Shown here: positions 25,164 to 33,775 of the stretch, piece by piece
Layout of the letters: the number at the start of each line of letters is the position of its first letter
How positions within the stretch are numbered: the stretch's first letter is position 1
DNA from: Halotia branconii CENA392
GTDB taxonomy: Bacteria; Cyanobacteriota; Cyanobacteriia; Cyanobacteriales; Nostocaceae
NCBI RefSeq assembly: GCF_029953635.1
Contig: NZ_CP124543.1
Coordinates: 785,455-849,454 of the forward strand
Reading direction: 5' to 3'
DNA length: 64,000 nucleotides
The notes under the pieces: model-generated
Databases searched by the model: none
Told to the model about the DNA's origin: nothing
The model's input: the letters and a program-made list of their open reading frames with translations, nothing else
Translations under genes and position numbers: made by a program

Positions 25164-27386
25164 TTACACACCACTTTTCTTGATGATATCTCGGTATACT
25201 TTTGCCGCAGGGCTAGGTTGGCGCTTTAATTCTGGATCATGATCTAACTGAACGTGGTACAAACCAAAATCGCTATCTGGGCCAAACTTCAGACCCCATT
25301 CACGGTTAGAAGTAATACACCAAGAAACGTAACCCACCACATTTACACCGTCATGACGAGCGCGCTGCACCTGCTGGATATGCTGGCGAATGTATTCTTC
25401 GCGTTTAACAACCTTATCAGCTATATCAACACAGCCGTTCTCGACAATCATAATTTCTTTGTCAGGAAACAGTTGGGCGTGAAACTTGAGCATATCGTAC
25501 AGTACTCCAGACCAAACTGGTGCGTTACCGAAACGTCCAAAAGCTGCATCCATTAACTGCTGAATGCGGTTAAGTCGCAAATTGCTGATGCCCCAATAGT
25601 AATCAAACCCGACAAAATCTTGCTGACCGACGCATTCTTTAGGACAAAGGAATGTAGGTAGTTTTCCAGCCATGCCCAGATGCCACCAATTACTGGTCAG
25701 CGATGATGAGAGGGCGCTGAAAATCTTAAATATGGGGTCAAAAACTCGCACCAGCGATCGCAATACAGGTAGACGTTCTTGAGTCGCCACTGCTTGAAAT
25801 TTTACTTTGTTAGGATCACCGAAAATTTGCTGGGCTATAGCACGAGCTAAATCAATTTCTAAGCCGCTAAATTCACCTGTTTTCGGGTCGCGATAACCAA
25901 ACCCAGGTACGTTATCTTTGACAGCTACAATCAAATAACCCCGATTTTGAATGCCACGCAGCAGAGGCTTGGGTAAAGGCTTGTTAGATATTAGGGATTG
26001 TTCCCCACCTTGCTTAGTGATGTCAGCTAGAGTTGAGCGTCTGCCTACGCGGGGCGGTTCTGGTACAGATTGACCGGGGAAATGACGGGCGTAACTAGCA
26101 GCCCAAGCACCAGATTCCTTGAAGTTGCGGACTGCGATATCTACAGCATTCAGTAACTCGCGATCGCCTTTAGCTACAGCCGCAGCGTAGTTTTCTTCAG
26201 TCAGTCCCTCACCATTTTTACCCACAAGTCGATATTGTCCCGGATGTTGCTTTGCAGTTTCTAACAGCATGATGTCATCAGCGAGGATGGCGTTGATTTG
26301 CTCGTAGTCTAAAGCTCTGAGGGCATCATCATAGTTATCTACCACTCGCACATCAGCTGCGGGAATTAGCCAATTGATGGCAGATTCAGCAGTAGTACTT
26401 TTAATTACTGCTACAGGTTTGCGGTCTAAATCTTCAAGTCGCTCAATAGTACTAGCTGATTTTACCAAGAGAAATTGACCCGCCTGATAGTAAGTTTCAG
26501 AGAAAGCTACTTGCTGGTCTCGATCTTCTGTCATAGTTAAAGTAGCAATGACTACATCTACCTGCCCTTTTTCCAACAAAGCGCGCTCACTAAAACGTTT
26601 GCCTTGGGCAACGAAATCTTCGGGACGACGGAGATTAGTAACATTGCGATCAACCAGTTTTTGCAACCACAACGGTAGACCCAATAACATGGGATTTGCC
26701 CCCACTTGGGCATCTGGGTTGACCTGCTTGAGAATCGTTCTCGCTCTAGTATGTGCCAAAAACAAATTCCGCATCAACTTCTGGACTGCGGTCATCTGCT
26801 CGGCAATAGTCGCGCCTCGATCTAAACCAGGTGGCATAAAGTAAGATCTTTCCCACCAAGGTTTGACATAGCCGTAGATCAATTGACTAGGTTCATTAAA
26901 GCTAATCCAGTAGCGTACCAAAGGCCCCATACGTTGAGCAACTTCTTGAGCATAACTGGCAAAAATTGACGGAAATTCTGGGCTAGTTAAACCACCTCGT
27001 GCCTCTACATGAATAGGATGGGTGAAATGGTGCAATGTAGCCATTGGTTCCATGTTATGCGATCGGATAGTTTCGATCACTTGACGGTAATGTTCAAAGG
27101 CCTCCTCATTGAATTGGCCAGGTTGAGGTTCTACCCGCGACCAAGCAATAGAAAAGCGGAACATCTTGCAACCAAGAGACTGTGCCAGGGCAATATCTTC
27201 GGCGTAGCGATGCCAAAAATCAGTAGCTTGACCCCTGATTGTGAGGGCGCGGCGACGTTCCCACACATCCCGAATGTCTTCATAGTTAGAATCGTAGGCT
27301 TCGCATTGGTGGTCAGCTGTAGCTACACCGAACATAAATGATTCGGGTAAAGGTGCGAGGCGATCGCTTATTGGTGTGTTTGTCAT
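25164..27386 (-). CDS. GH1 glycosidase with an inserted, circularly permuted substrate-binding domain
   Basis: A 740-aa fusion. Residues about 12-250 are the first half of a family 1 glycoside hydrolase ('PESFMFGVATADHQCEA', 'FRFSIAWSRVEP', 'WISFNEPSQ' with acid/base Glu165). Residues about 560-735 are the second half ('FVGFDYYWG', nucleophile Glu649 in 'MIVENG', 'VVGYVSWCITSNREWG'). Between them sit about 290 residues of SBP_bac_3-type binding protein: 'LLEKGQVDVVIATLTMTEDRDQQVAFSE' onward (about 268-437) comes first, while the part that normally begins the fold ('GYLIVAVKDNVPGFGYRDP' to 'QERLPVLRS', about 480-544) comes last. Both catalytic glutamates remain, so beta-glycosidase activity is likely. 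No signal peptide is seen. ATG 27386 has GGAG 8 bases upstream; the GTG at 27395 overlaps that site. It is 20 bases from the hydrolase gene upstream and probably shares its operon. Confidence 0.88.
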   Translation of the reverse strand: MTNTPISDRLAPLPESFMFGVATADHQCEAYDSNYEDIRDVWERRRALTIRGQATDFWHRYAEDIALAQSLGCKMFRFSIAWSRVEPQPGQFNEEAFEHYRQVIETIRSHNMEPMATLHHFTHPIHVEARGGLTSPEFPSIFASYAQEVAQRMGPLVRYWISFNEPSQLIYGYVKPWWERSYFMPPGLDRGATIAEQMTAVQKLMRNLFLAHTRARTILKQVNPDAQVGANPMLLGLPLWLQKLVDRNVTNLRRPEDFVAQGKRFSERALLEKGQVDVVIATLTMTEDRDQQVAFSETYYQAGQFLLVKSASTIERLEDLDRKPVAVIKSTTAESAINWLIPAADVRVVDNYDDALRALDYEQINAILADDIMLLETAKQHPGQYRLVGKNGEGLTEENYAAAVAKGDRELLNAVDIAVRNFKESGAWAASYARHFPGQSVPEPPRVGRRSTLADITKQGGEQSLISNKPLPKPLLRGIQNRGYLIVAVKDNVPGFGYRDPKTGEFSGLEIDLARAIAQQIFGDPNKVKFQAVATQERLPVLRSLVRVFDPIFKIFSALSSSLTSNWWHLGMAGKLPTFLCPKECVGQQDFVGFDYYWGISNLRLNRIQQLMDAAFGRFGNAPVWSGVLYDMLKFHAQLFPDKEIMIVENGCVDIADKVVKREEYIRQHIQQVQRARHDGVNVVGYVSWCITSNREWGLKFGPDSDFGLYHVQLDHDPELKRQPSPAAKVYRDIIKKSGV

Positions 27387-27406
27387 TTGGGTCACTCCTT
27401 TTGGAA

Positions 27407-28237
27407 TTAAACTGAAACAATGGTTCGTGCTGCTAATCTTTGAGCTGCACTAGGGTCGTGACTGGGAAGATAAACCGTAGGAAATTCTTGGACGTACTGT
27501 AAAATTTGCTTCAACGTCTGACGGGATTTGTCTTCATCTTGAGCAACACCGTCAACAATTTGATCTAACATCAGTTGTTGAGTGTAAGAAGCATCACCAG
27601 CAAAAAACAAAGAAAGTCCATCAATTTGTAATAAAACTGACAAATGCCCCCCAGTATGACCCTCTGTAGGAATTAAGCTGACATCTCCAGCTTTTGTGAG
27701 GGTGAAGCTTTCCAAAAAAGTTCCAAGAGGATGGGGTTCATAATCTATTAAAGTAGGGGCTAACCACTCTGGCCAACGCTGAGTTAAATAACCTCTTAAC
27801 TGTCCACTCCAACCATTAGTTAATTCGTATTCTTTACGAGAAATAATAATTTCTGCATTCGGAAAATGATGTAAACCGCCTATATGGTCTGTGTGTAGAT
27901 GAGTAAGAATCACCCAACGAACATCATTTGGTTCTATACCCAAAGCACGTAAGCGAAAATTTACCTCATCTTCCGGTTGCAAACATGGTTTAATACTGAA
28001 CTGAAAATAAGGATTCCACCAAGGGAAATAACCTGGTTCCAAAGTGCGTGCGGTTTCACCTGTATCAATTAAAATAATTCCTTCTTGATGTTCAATTGCC
28101 CAGCTATAAATCGGTAAAGGCTCAGTCCAATTGCGGTCAAGAATAGTATTGACCAGACGCATAGCACCATGACCTTTGCCATAGCACTGGCAAGTTTTAA
28201 TCGTTACAAGTCCACTTTGAACAGCGTGAATCCGCAT
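27407..28237 (-). CDS. Metallo-beta-lactamase-fold hydrolase, AHL-lactonase-like
   Basis: A 276-aa protein with the zinc-binding motif 'LTHLHTDHIGGLHHF' (about residue 110), further ligands in 'EGHTGGHLSVLL' and 'FAGDASY', and a C-terminal His in 'YLPSHDP'. The spacing and the long N-terminal strand region 'GMILIDTGETART'-like ('EGIILIDTGETARTLEPG') are those of the N-acyl-homoserine-lactonase group of the MBL superfamily, enzymes that open lactone rings; other MBL hydrolase activities cannot be excluded. It is the first gene of a tight two-gene operon with the GH1 fusion downstream. Substrate unknown. Confidence 0.85.
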   Translation of the reverse strand: MRIHAVQSGLVTIKTCQCYGKGHGAMRLVNTILDRNWTEPLPIYSWAIEHQEGIILIDTGETARTLEPGYFPWWNPYFQFSIKPCLQPEDEVNFRLRALGIEPNDVRWVILTHLHTDHIGGLHHFPNAEIIISRKEYELTNGWSGQLRGYLTQRWPEWLAPTLIDYEPHPLGTFLESFTLTKAGDVSLIPTEGHTGGHLSVLLQIDGLSLFFAGDASYTQQLMLDQIVDGVAQDEDKSRQTLKQILQYVQEFPTVYLPSHDPSAAQRLAARTIVSV

Positions 28238-28563
28238 TTTTACTTCTTACCTCTGTGTCCTCAGCGTCTCTGTGGTTAGATTCTCCTTGTTATATCAATT
28301 CTCTGTGAAGCCGCACATTATTTTGACCCCTCCCCAAGGCATCGGCTACGGTGTATACACAGGTGCTAGTAAACTACTATCTGAAGGAGTTGTGGGTGGA
28401 GTTATTTATATGAATCTTCATATATAACTGGTATTACATGTTTTTTGCCAAAAATTGAGAATTTATTTTTGAGATGACACTTGCCACAGATTATGCCATC
28501 ATTAATCTGTCTATATATTTATTAATAAAACTTTTCAAACACAAACACAAAGGATTTATAAAA
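28238..28563. other. Divergent intergenic region with repeat remnants
   Basis: Separates the minus-strand hydrolase operon from the plus-strand glycosyltransferase cluster and so should carry both promoters, though I cannot assign -35/-10 boxes. It holds a decayed relative of the 6765-6800 palindrome (about 28290-28318) and the words GGCTACGGTGTATACACAGG, related to GGCTACGGTGTACACACAAG near 14050. Confidence 0.5.
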
Positions 28564-29583
28564 ATGGAATCTTTCGGTGTTTATACCCTCGCCAATGATG
28601 TTGTTTACAATCAATTAATCGCATTACTCAACAGCATTGAGGTGAATGTTAGCCCAAATATTCCTATTTGTATTATTCCTTATGATGGGCGACTCAATCG
28701 GGTCAGACAAGAAGTTAATTCTCGTAAGAATGTCATACTATATGATAACTGGGAAGTTATTCAACATTGGGAAGAATTTGCTCATCAAGTTTGGGTAGCT
28801 CATCCTAGAGAAATGTGGAGCAAGGCTTCGCGTCCTACTTGGTACAAAAGTCATTTACAAAGAAAGTTTGTCACTTTTGATGGTATTTTTGAGCAGTTTG
28901 TATTTTATGACTGTGACAGCTTGGTCATGAAGCCTGTTGATGATGTTATCAAAAAATTAGCTATTTACGATTTTATTTTTGATGATTGGGAACATACTAA
29001 GCCTCGGTCTGTAGCTGCGTTAGATATTGCAGTTGTAGAAGCGTCGGGTATGTATACGGAAGCAAATATCCGTCCTAAGTTGCACTGTTCTAGTTTTTTT
29101 GGCGGTAAGCGAGGATTATTTACTGCCCAAGACATTGCAGCCATGAAGCAACGGTTAATTGCTCAAAGAGAAGTTGAATGGATTAATAAAACTGGATGGT
29201 GGGATGATGCTTTTTTGTTTAATTATATGACTTTGGGGGGCGATCGCTCATTATTTAACTTTACACTCAGCCCAGATCATCAAGATAGAACTGGCAATTG
29301 TGCCAATGCCGATATCTTCCTCAATATCAATAATATTCTTTACGATAAAAACGGATTAAAGCCTATACATCGCATTCACTATATGAGCTATTCTCCAGGA
29401 GATTTTGCTCGTTTATGCCAAGGTGAAGATATCAATATTTGTTATAGAGAAGAATTTTTATACTATCGTTTTCTCAAACATCCAGAACACAGACCAAAAA
29501 AATTAGAACCACAGAATATGATTTCTAAAACTAACCAATTATTTGGTAAGACTATGAAAAAATTGCAAAGGACTTTATTTTAA
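28564..29583 (+). CDS. Glycosyltransferase-like protein (Npun_R2821/R2822 family)
   Basis: A 339-aa protein from the ATG at 28564, chosen because AAAGGA lies 9 bases before it; an upstream in-frame ATG at 28474 would add a poorly conserved tail. The fold looks like GT-A/GT8: 'YTLANDVVYNQLIALLNSIEVN', a nucleotide-sugar strand 'ICIIPYD', the D-x-D motif in 'FVFYDCDSLVMKP' (about residue 120) and late 'GWWDDAFLFNYM'. It resembles a cyanobacterial family named after Nostoc punctiforme loci; no biochemical role is known to me. It opens a run of four glycosyltransferase genes, so it likely takes part in exopolysaccharide or glycan assembly (inference). Confidence 0.75.
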   Translation: MESFGVYTLANDVVYNQLIALLNSIEVNVSPNIPICIIPYDGRLNRVRQEVNSRKNVILYDNWEVIQHWEEFAHQVWVAHPREMWSKASRPTWYKSHLQRKFVTFDGIFEQFVFYDCDSLVMKPVDDVIKKLAIYDFIFDDWEHTKPRSVAALDIAVVEASGMYTEANIRPKLHCSSFFGGKRGLFTAQDIAAMKQRLIAQREVEWINKTGWWDDAFLFNYMTLGGDRSLFNFTLSPDHQDRTGNCANADIFLNINNILYDKNGLKPIHRIHYMSYSPGDFARLCQGEDINICYREEFLYYRFLKHPEHRPKKLEPQNMISKTNQLFGKTMKKLQRTLF

Positions 29584-29629
29584 ATTTTACCTACATATAT
29601 ATCTATATTAATACTGTATTCATAAAAAT

Positions 29630-30577
29630 ATGCCTAAAATTAGTGTTTGTATTCCTACTTTCAACCGTGTTAATCTTCTGCCTTATGCTATTGAAAGTGT
29701 CCTCAAACAGTCAGAACCAGATTTTGAATTACTTGTTTGTGATGATGGTTCTAGTGATGGAACCCCAGAATTGATGTCACAGTATACAGATAACCGGGTT
29801 AAATATATCCGCCACGCCCAAAATATCGGTAAAAGTAATAATATGCGTTCTGGTTTTGATGCAGCCAGTGGCGAATATTTTATGAAATTTGATGATGATG
29901 ACCGACTCACAGCCGATTTTTTAGCCTGTACTACAGCCATTCTTGATCAAGATTCTAGCATTGATTTTGTGGGTACAGATCATTGGATAATTGATATCAA
30001 TAATGTCCGAGATGAGGATAAAACTCAGGAAAATTCTCGTCGATGGGGTAGAAGCAACTTAGCAAATGGTATTGTCCACAATTTATTAGAGGTTGTCTTT
30101 ATTCAACAAAGTTTCCAAGTTGGAGCAACTTTGTTTCGTCGGCAAACTTTACAAGAATTAGGATTTATGTTGCCCAATCTGCAAAATTGTGAGGATAATG
30201 ATTTATTTGTGCGGTTAGCTTTAGCTGGTAAAAAAGGCTATTACTTACCAGAATTACTCATGGAATATCGTTATCATGCAGAACAACAAGGTATTAATCG
30301 CGCTATTCCTTATTTGTCTGATAAAATTAAGTATTTAGAAAGTTATCAATTTGATTCCGATAAATTGGAAAAAATTCGTCATAATCGCCTGCTAGAAACG
30401 CAAATATTGTTAGGATTACGCTTGATTGAAAAGGGCGAAGTTTCCCAAGGAAGGAAGTTAGTTTTAGCAGGTAAATCTTTTTCAACCGCTAAAGCTTGGA
30501 CTGGTTTAGGACTATCACTTTTACCAAGTAAATTACGGATTCAGGCTTTTAAAGCACTCCGACAAGTACGTGGTTAA
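29630..30577 (+). CDS. Glycosyltransferase family 2
   Basis: A 315-aa GT-A enzyme. N-terminal 'ISVCIPTFNRVNLLPYAIESVLKQ' and 'LLVCDDGSSDGTPELM' bind the nucleotide; the metal-binding acidic motif is 'MKFDDDDRLTADFL' (about residue 85); the acceptor-side Asp lies in 'NCEDNDLFVRLALAG' (about residue 187). It transfers one sugar from a nucleotide donor with inversion. There is no membrane segment apart from a weakly hydrophobic C-terminus. It is 46 bases after the preceding gene and 45 before the next on the same strand, so the three are probably one operon. Donor and acceptor unknown. Confidence 0.9.
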   Translation: MPKISVCIPTFNRVNLLPYAIESVLKQSEPDFELLVCDDGSSDGTPELMSQYTDNRVKYIRHAQNIGKSNNMRSGFDAASGEYFMKFDDDDRLTADFLACTTAILDQDSSIDFVGTDHWIIDINNVRDEDKTQENSRRWGRSNLANGIVHNLLEVVFIQQSFQVGATLFRRQTLQELGFMLPNLQNCEDNDLFVRLALAGKKGYYLPELLMEYRYHAEQQGINRAIPYLSDKIKYLESYQFDSDKLEKIRHNRLLETQILLGLRLIEKGEVSQGRKLVLAGKSFSTAKAWTGLGLSLLPSKLRIQAFKALRQVRG

Positions 30578-30622
30578 ATATTACTTCGATATTTATACAA
30601 AAAATATTATTGAATAATAGTC

Positions 30623-31552
30623 ATGAATAAGAAAGTTCCGCAAATTTTTATTCTAGTTATCAATTGGAATGGCAAAGCAGATACAATTGAATGTTTAGAG
30701 TCAGTACAGAAAATTGATTACCCAAATTATCAAATTATATTATTAGATAATGGCTCCATAGATGATTCAGTTCTTACCATTAAAGAAAAATTTCCTCAAG
30801 TATTAGTCATTGAAAATAATGCTAATCTGGGGTTTGCTGCTGGTAATAATGTTGGTATCGACTATGCTATCTCTCAAGGAGCAGATTATATATTTTTATT
30901 GAATAATGATACTGTAGTTGATTCACAAATCCTTTGGGCATTTATTTATGCTCATGAAAAATATCCAGAGGCGGGGATATTAGGAGCAAAAATATACTAC
31001 TACAGCCAACCCGAAAAAATTTGGTTTGCTGGAGCGCAGTGGCTACCTGAGCAAGCTATTTTTAAGCATATAGGATTGGGAAAGCTAGATAATGAGAGTA
31101 ATTTTACAGAAATTCAAGAAACAGACTATGTTTGCGGCTGTGCATTATTGATAACAGCAGAAGTAGTTAAAAAGATAGGAATAATGGAGCCAAAATATTT
31201 TTTAATGTGGGAAGAAACAGACTGGTGTTATCGAGCTAAAAGAGCAGGATATAAATGTATTTTAGTCCCACAATCAAAGGTATGGCATAAAATTTCAGCA
31301 AGTTTTAGTGGTGGAGACAAAGCCCCTCATTATCAATATTTTTGGTGGCGTAATCGATTATTATGGGTTGAGCGCAATTTCTCTTTTTGGACAGCATTCA
31401 GCATTTATCAAGTCATTTTTCGAGATATTTTACGCCAGATTCGCAAATATTTTAATTCACCTTTAGGTAGCCCAGAAAAACTTAAATCTCAGGCCGCTTT
31501 ACGAGGAGTAAAAGATTACCTAATCCGTCAATTTGGTAATAGTTTTTCATAA
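30623..31552 (+). CDS. Glycosyltransferase family 2 (rhamnosyltransferase-like)
   Basis: A 309-aa GT2 enzyme: 'ILVINWNGKADTIECLESVQKIDYPN', 'IILLDNGSIDDSV', 'GFAAGNNVGIDYA', the D-x-D-like 'FLLNNDTVVD' (about residue 92), 'DYVCGCALLITAEVV' and the acceptor motif 'MWEETDWCYRAKRAGY' (about residue 192). This set is typical of the WbbL/rhamnosyltransferase-like subgroup that builds surface polysaccharides, though sugar specificity cannot be assigned. It is the last gene of the plus-strand run; a convergent GT4 gene follows. Confidence 0.9.
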   Translation: MNKKVPQIFILVINWNGKADTIECLESVQKIDYPNYQIILLDNGSIDDSVLTIKEKFPQVLVIENNANLGFAAGNNVGIDYAISQGADYIFLLNNDTVVDSQILWAFIYAHEKYPEAGILGAKIYYYSQPEKIWFAGAQWLPEQAIFKHIGLGKLDNESNFTEIQETDYVCGCALLITAEVVKKIGIMEPKYFLMWEETDWCYRAKRAGYKCILVPQSKVWHKISASFSGGDKAPHYQYFWWRNRLLWVERNFSFWTAFSIYQVIFRDILRQIRKYFNSPLGSPEKLKSQAALRGVKDYLIRQFGNSFS

Positions 31553-31659
31553 ATTAGAATAACATGTCTGTTGCTATAACTGTGTTTATGTGGTCAGCTA
31601 AAAGAGCTTTCAACCGCAGAGACGCAAAGAACACAGAGAGAAAAAAGAGATTTTAAAAG

Positions 31660-32958
31660 TCAACTTAAAGGGGCTAGTTCAGGAACTAACTGATGAATAG
31701 CTAAATTGATTTTGCGACTAACTGCTTGCCAAGAATATTCTGCCTGTACAAGTTCATAAGCAGAACGAGCCAGTTTATCTCTTAAAGAAAAATCTAACCA
31801 AAGTTGATTCACACCTTCAATTAATTCTTCGATGGTATTTCTAATTAACAGATGTTCCCCATTCCTTGCTTTGATACCTTCTGCACCTTTGGTAGTACTT
31901 ACAACAGGGCAGCCACCCGCAAACGCTTCTAAGATTTTTAGACGTGTACCTCCGCCTTGAAGTAAAGGTACAACCATCACACTAGCAGCGGCTAAATAAG
32001 GTCGTACATCGGGTATGCTGCCAGTAACAATAATTCCCGGTTCTCTCTGGGCTGCTACTTGCATAGATAAGGTAGGATTACGCCCTACCAACAGCAGACG
32101 GCTATCTGGGTAGAGTTTGCGTAGTTGGGGGTAAATTTGATAAATCAGTAACTCGGCAGCTACTGTGTTGGGCGAGTATGAAAGCTGACCCAAAAAAAGT
32201 ATATTGTGGCGCGTATTCTCCAATTTAGTTACTGGTGGGCATTCACGGGAGTACACACTGTTATAGTGGGCAACATTAATGCCGTTAGGTATAACTTGAG
32301 TTGGTGCTACTTGCTTGTAATACTGATTTATTAACCTTGAATCATCTTCGCTACACACCCATACTTGGCTGGCTTGTTTGACGAAATCGCTTTCAATGGA
32401 CAAAAGATGGTCTAGCTGAATTTTTGCTTTGAATTGTGACTTAAAATCTGGAAGTGAACTGTGTCTTTGTTGCCACACGGATGCTTCCACATTATGGTTA
32501 TCGAAGATAATTTGACACTGATGGCGTTTGACAACATTTAAGTATGGGTACAACCAGACTTCTTCAAAGATTACCAAATTGGGTTGAAATTTTGTCAGGA
32601 TTGTGTCTAATTCTTCAGCCGCAGTTTTTGCATAAGCCCAATCAGCATCGGGATGTCTGCGTGATTGCAGCCACCATAAACGATTTTCTAATTTTTCCCA
32701 TTTTGAGCGTTGGCTGGCAACGTTGCTGTGTTTCCATAGTGTGACTCCGGGTAAAGATGTGTTTTGAGGACTCCAGTTAGAAACTGAAAAAACACCAACG
32801 GAGCCTAATTTCATCATGATGTTGATGTTTTGCCAAGTACGTAAGCTTACTCCGCCGATGGGTGGGTAAGGCACTTCTTTGGTGATGAACAAAGTGCGAA
32901 TCAAGGATGTCACTCGAATATGGTTTTGAAGAAGGGGGAATGTTTCGCGCATAGACAC
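31660..32958 (-). CDS. Glycosyltransferase family 4 (GT-B)
   Basis: A 432-aa GT-B enzyme. N-terminal 'LFITKEVPYPPIGGVSLRTW' is the acceptor-side glycine loop, 'IFDNHNVEASV' and 'VIPNGINVAHY' lie at the domain hinge, and the donor domain has 'ILFLGQLSYSPN', 'LLLVGRNP' and 'PLLQGGGTRLKILEAFAGGCPVVST' with the catalytic E-x7-E-like end. It probably adds a hexose in polysaccharide synthesis together with the convergent run at 28.5-31.5 kb. It resembles the GT4 enzyme at 6890-8104 in layout. ATG at 32958 is followed by another ATG two codons later. Dispersed repeat words (GGCTTCTCGTAGAGTAGGCG) lie just upstream. Confidence 0.9.
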   Translation of the reverse strand: MSMRETFPLLQNHIRVTSLIRTLFITKEVPYPPIGGVSLRTWQNINIMMKLGSVGVFSVSNWSPQNTSLPGVTLWKHSNVASQRSKWEKLENRLWWLQSRRHPDADWAYAKTAAEELDTILTKFQPNLVIFEEVWLYPYLNVVKRHQCQIIFDNHNVEASVWQQRHSSLPDFKSQFKAKIQLDHLLSIESDFVKQASQVWVCSEDDSRLINQYYKQVAPTQVIPNGINVAHYNSVYSRECPPVTKLENTRHNILFLGQLSYSPNTVAAELLIYQIYPQLRKLYPDSRLLLVGRNPTLSMQVAAQREPGIIVTGSIPDVRPYLAAASVMVVPLLQGGGTRLKILEAFAGGCPVVSTTKGAEGIKARNGEHLLIRNTIEELIEGVNQLWLDFSLRDKLARSAYELVQAEYSWQAVSRKINLAIHQLVPELAPLS

Positions 32959-33046
32959 GAAGTGGCTTCTCGTAGAGTAGGCGCAAAGGCGCGAAGTAAT
33001 TTAATGTAGCAGTTTAAGTTTATTGAATGTTGATCAAGTCAAGTAA

Positions 33047-33775
33047 CTACCTCTTTGACCACAAATCAACTATGTCAAGCATTTTATTACTACTTATCCC
33101 TCTCTGCATACTTTTACCATGTGATATTTTGACCCTTTCTACAACATCATTTAATGATTTAAATTGCTCTTTACTACGTTCATTTTCTACTACTTCTGCT
33201 ATCATAGAAGCTCTTTTTTCAGGAATCCCAACATTAATTAATCGAGAAGCAATATTAAGTTTATCAAATTTTCTAAACACTTCTAAAGGTTCAACTTTAT
33301 CAGCTAGCTTCTGCTCAAGGCTTTTGACTTTATTTTCTAATTGGACGTGAGTAGTTGCTTGTTCTAATAGTTGTTTAGTGATCTTTTCAAAGCGTGACTC
33401 TAAATTAATGAGGAATTTTTCAATATCTTTTGAGTTCCATTCTGTGATGACTGGGATATTATCTTTTGGCTTTCTGAATACTTCAACTTGTTTTGTTAAA
33501 GTTTCTTCATTCTCATCTTCAATAATAAATACTCCAATCATTTCACCTTTGCGAGGATCTATTTCTCTAGCTCTAGAAGCAGCATAATACTCAAAATCTC
33601 CATCTGCTACCTCATAGGATTGTAGACTTGTTCTACGAACGACTATAGGGTTAATAACTCCCTCAGATTCTAAAATTAATTCAGCAGCTTGTTCTAACTT
33701 TTCTTCTGCAAAAAGTGAACGAGGCTTGCTGGAGATAATCTTTTTGATGGCGACAAGTGATGTAGATAATTTCAT
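33047..33775 (-). CDS. ParB/sulfiredoxin-fold protein paired with a ParA fusion
   Basis: A 242-aa protein. Residues 1-100 match the ParB N-terminal fold ('LVAIKKIISSKPRS', 'LILESEGVINPIVVRR', 'YEVADGDFEYYAASRARE'), but the nucleotide-binding 'GERRxRA' signature of true ParB reads 'DGDFEYYAAS', so CTP or ATP binding may be altered. Residues 105-175 are a coiled coil ('ITKQLLEQATTHVQLENKVKSLEQKL'). The C-terminal 65 residues are helical ('LNIASRLINVGIPEKRASMIAEVV') and could bind DNA or its partner; no classic ParB helix-turn-helix is obvious. Its ATG shares one base with the stop codon of the upstream ParA-fusion gene, so the two are translationally coupled and likely act together. No parS-like palindrome was recognised nearby. 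Confidence 0.75.
   Translation of the reverse strand: MKLSTSLVAIKKIISSKPRSLFAEEKLEQAAELILESEGVINPIVVRRTSLQSYEVADGDFEYYAASRAREIDPRKGEMIGVFIIEDENEETLTKQVEVFRKPKDNIPVITEWNSKDIEKFLINLESRFEKITKQLLEQATTHVQLENKVKSLEQKLADKVEPLEVFRKFDKLNIASRLINVGIPEKRASMIAEVVENERSKEQFKSLNDVVERVKISHGKSMQRGISSNKMLDIVDLWSKR

Noticed and set aside
28474..28563. Longer N-terminus for the first glycosyltransferase-like protein
   Set aside because: The 30 extra residues lack conservation-like features and the downstream ATG at 28564 has a good AAAGGA site.
33027..33350. 107-codon plus-strand frame
   Set aside because: Shadow of the ParB-like gene on the other strand.
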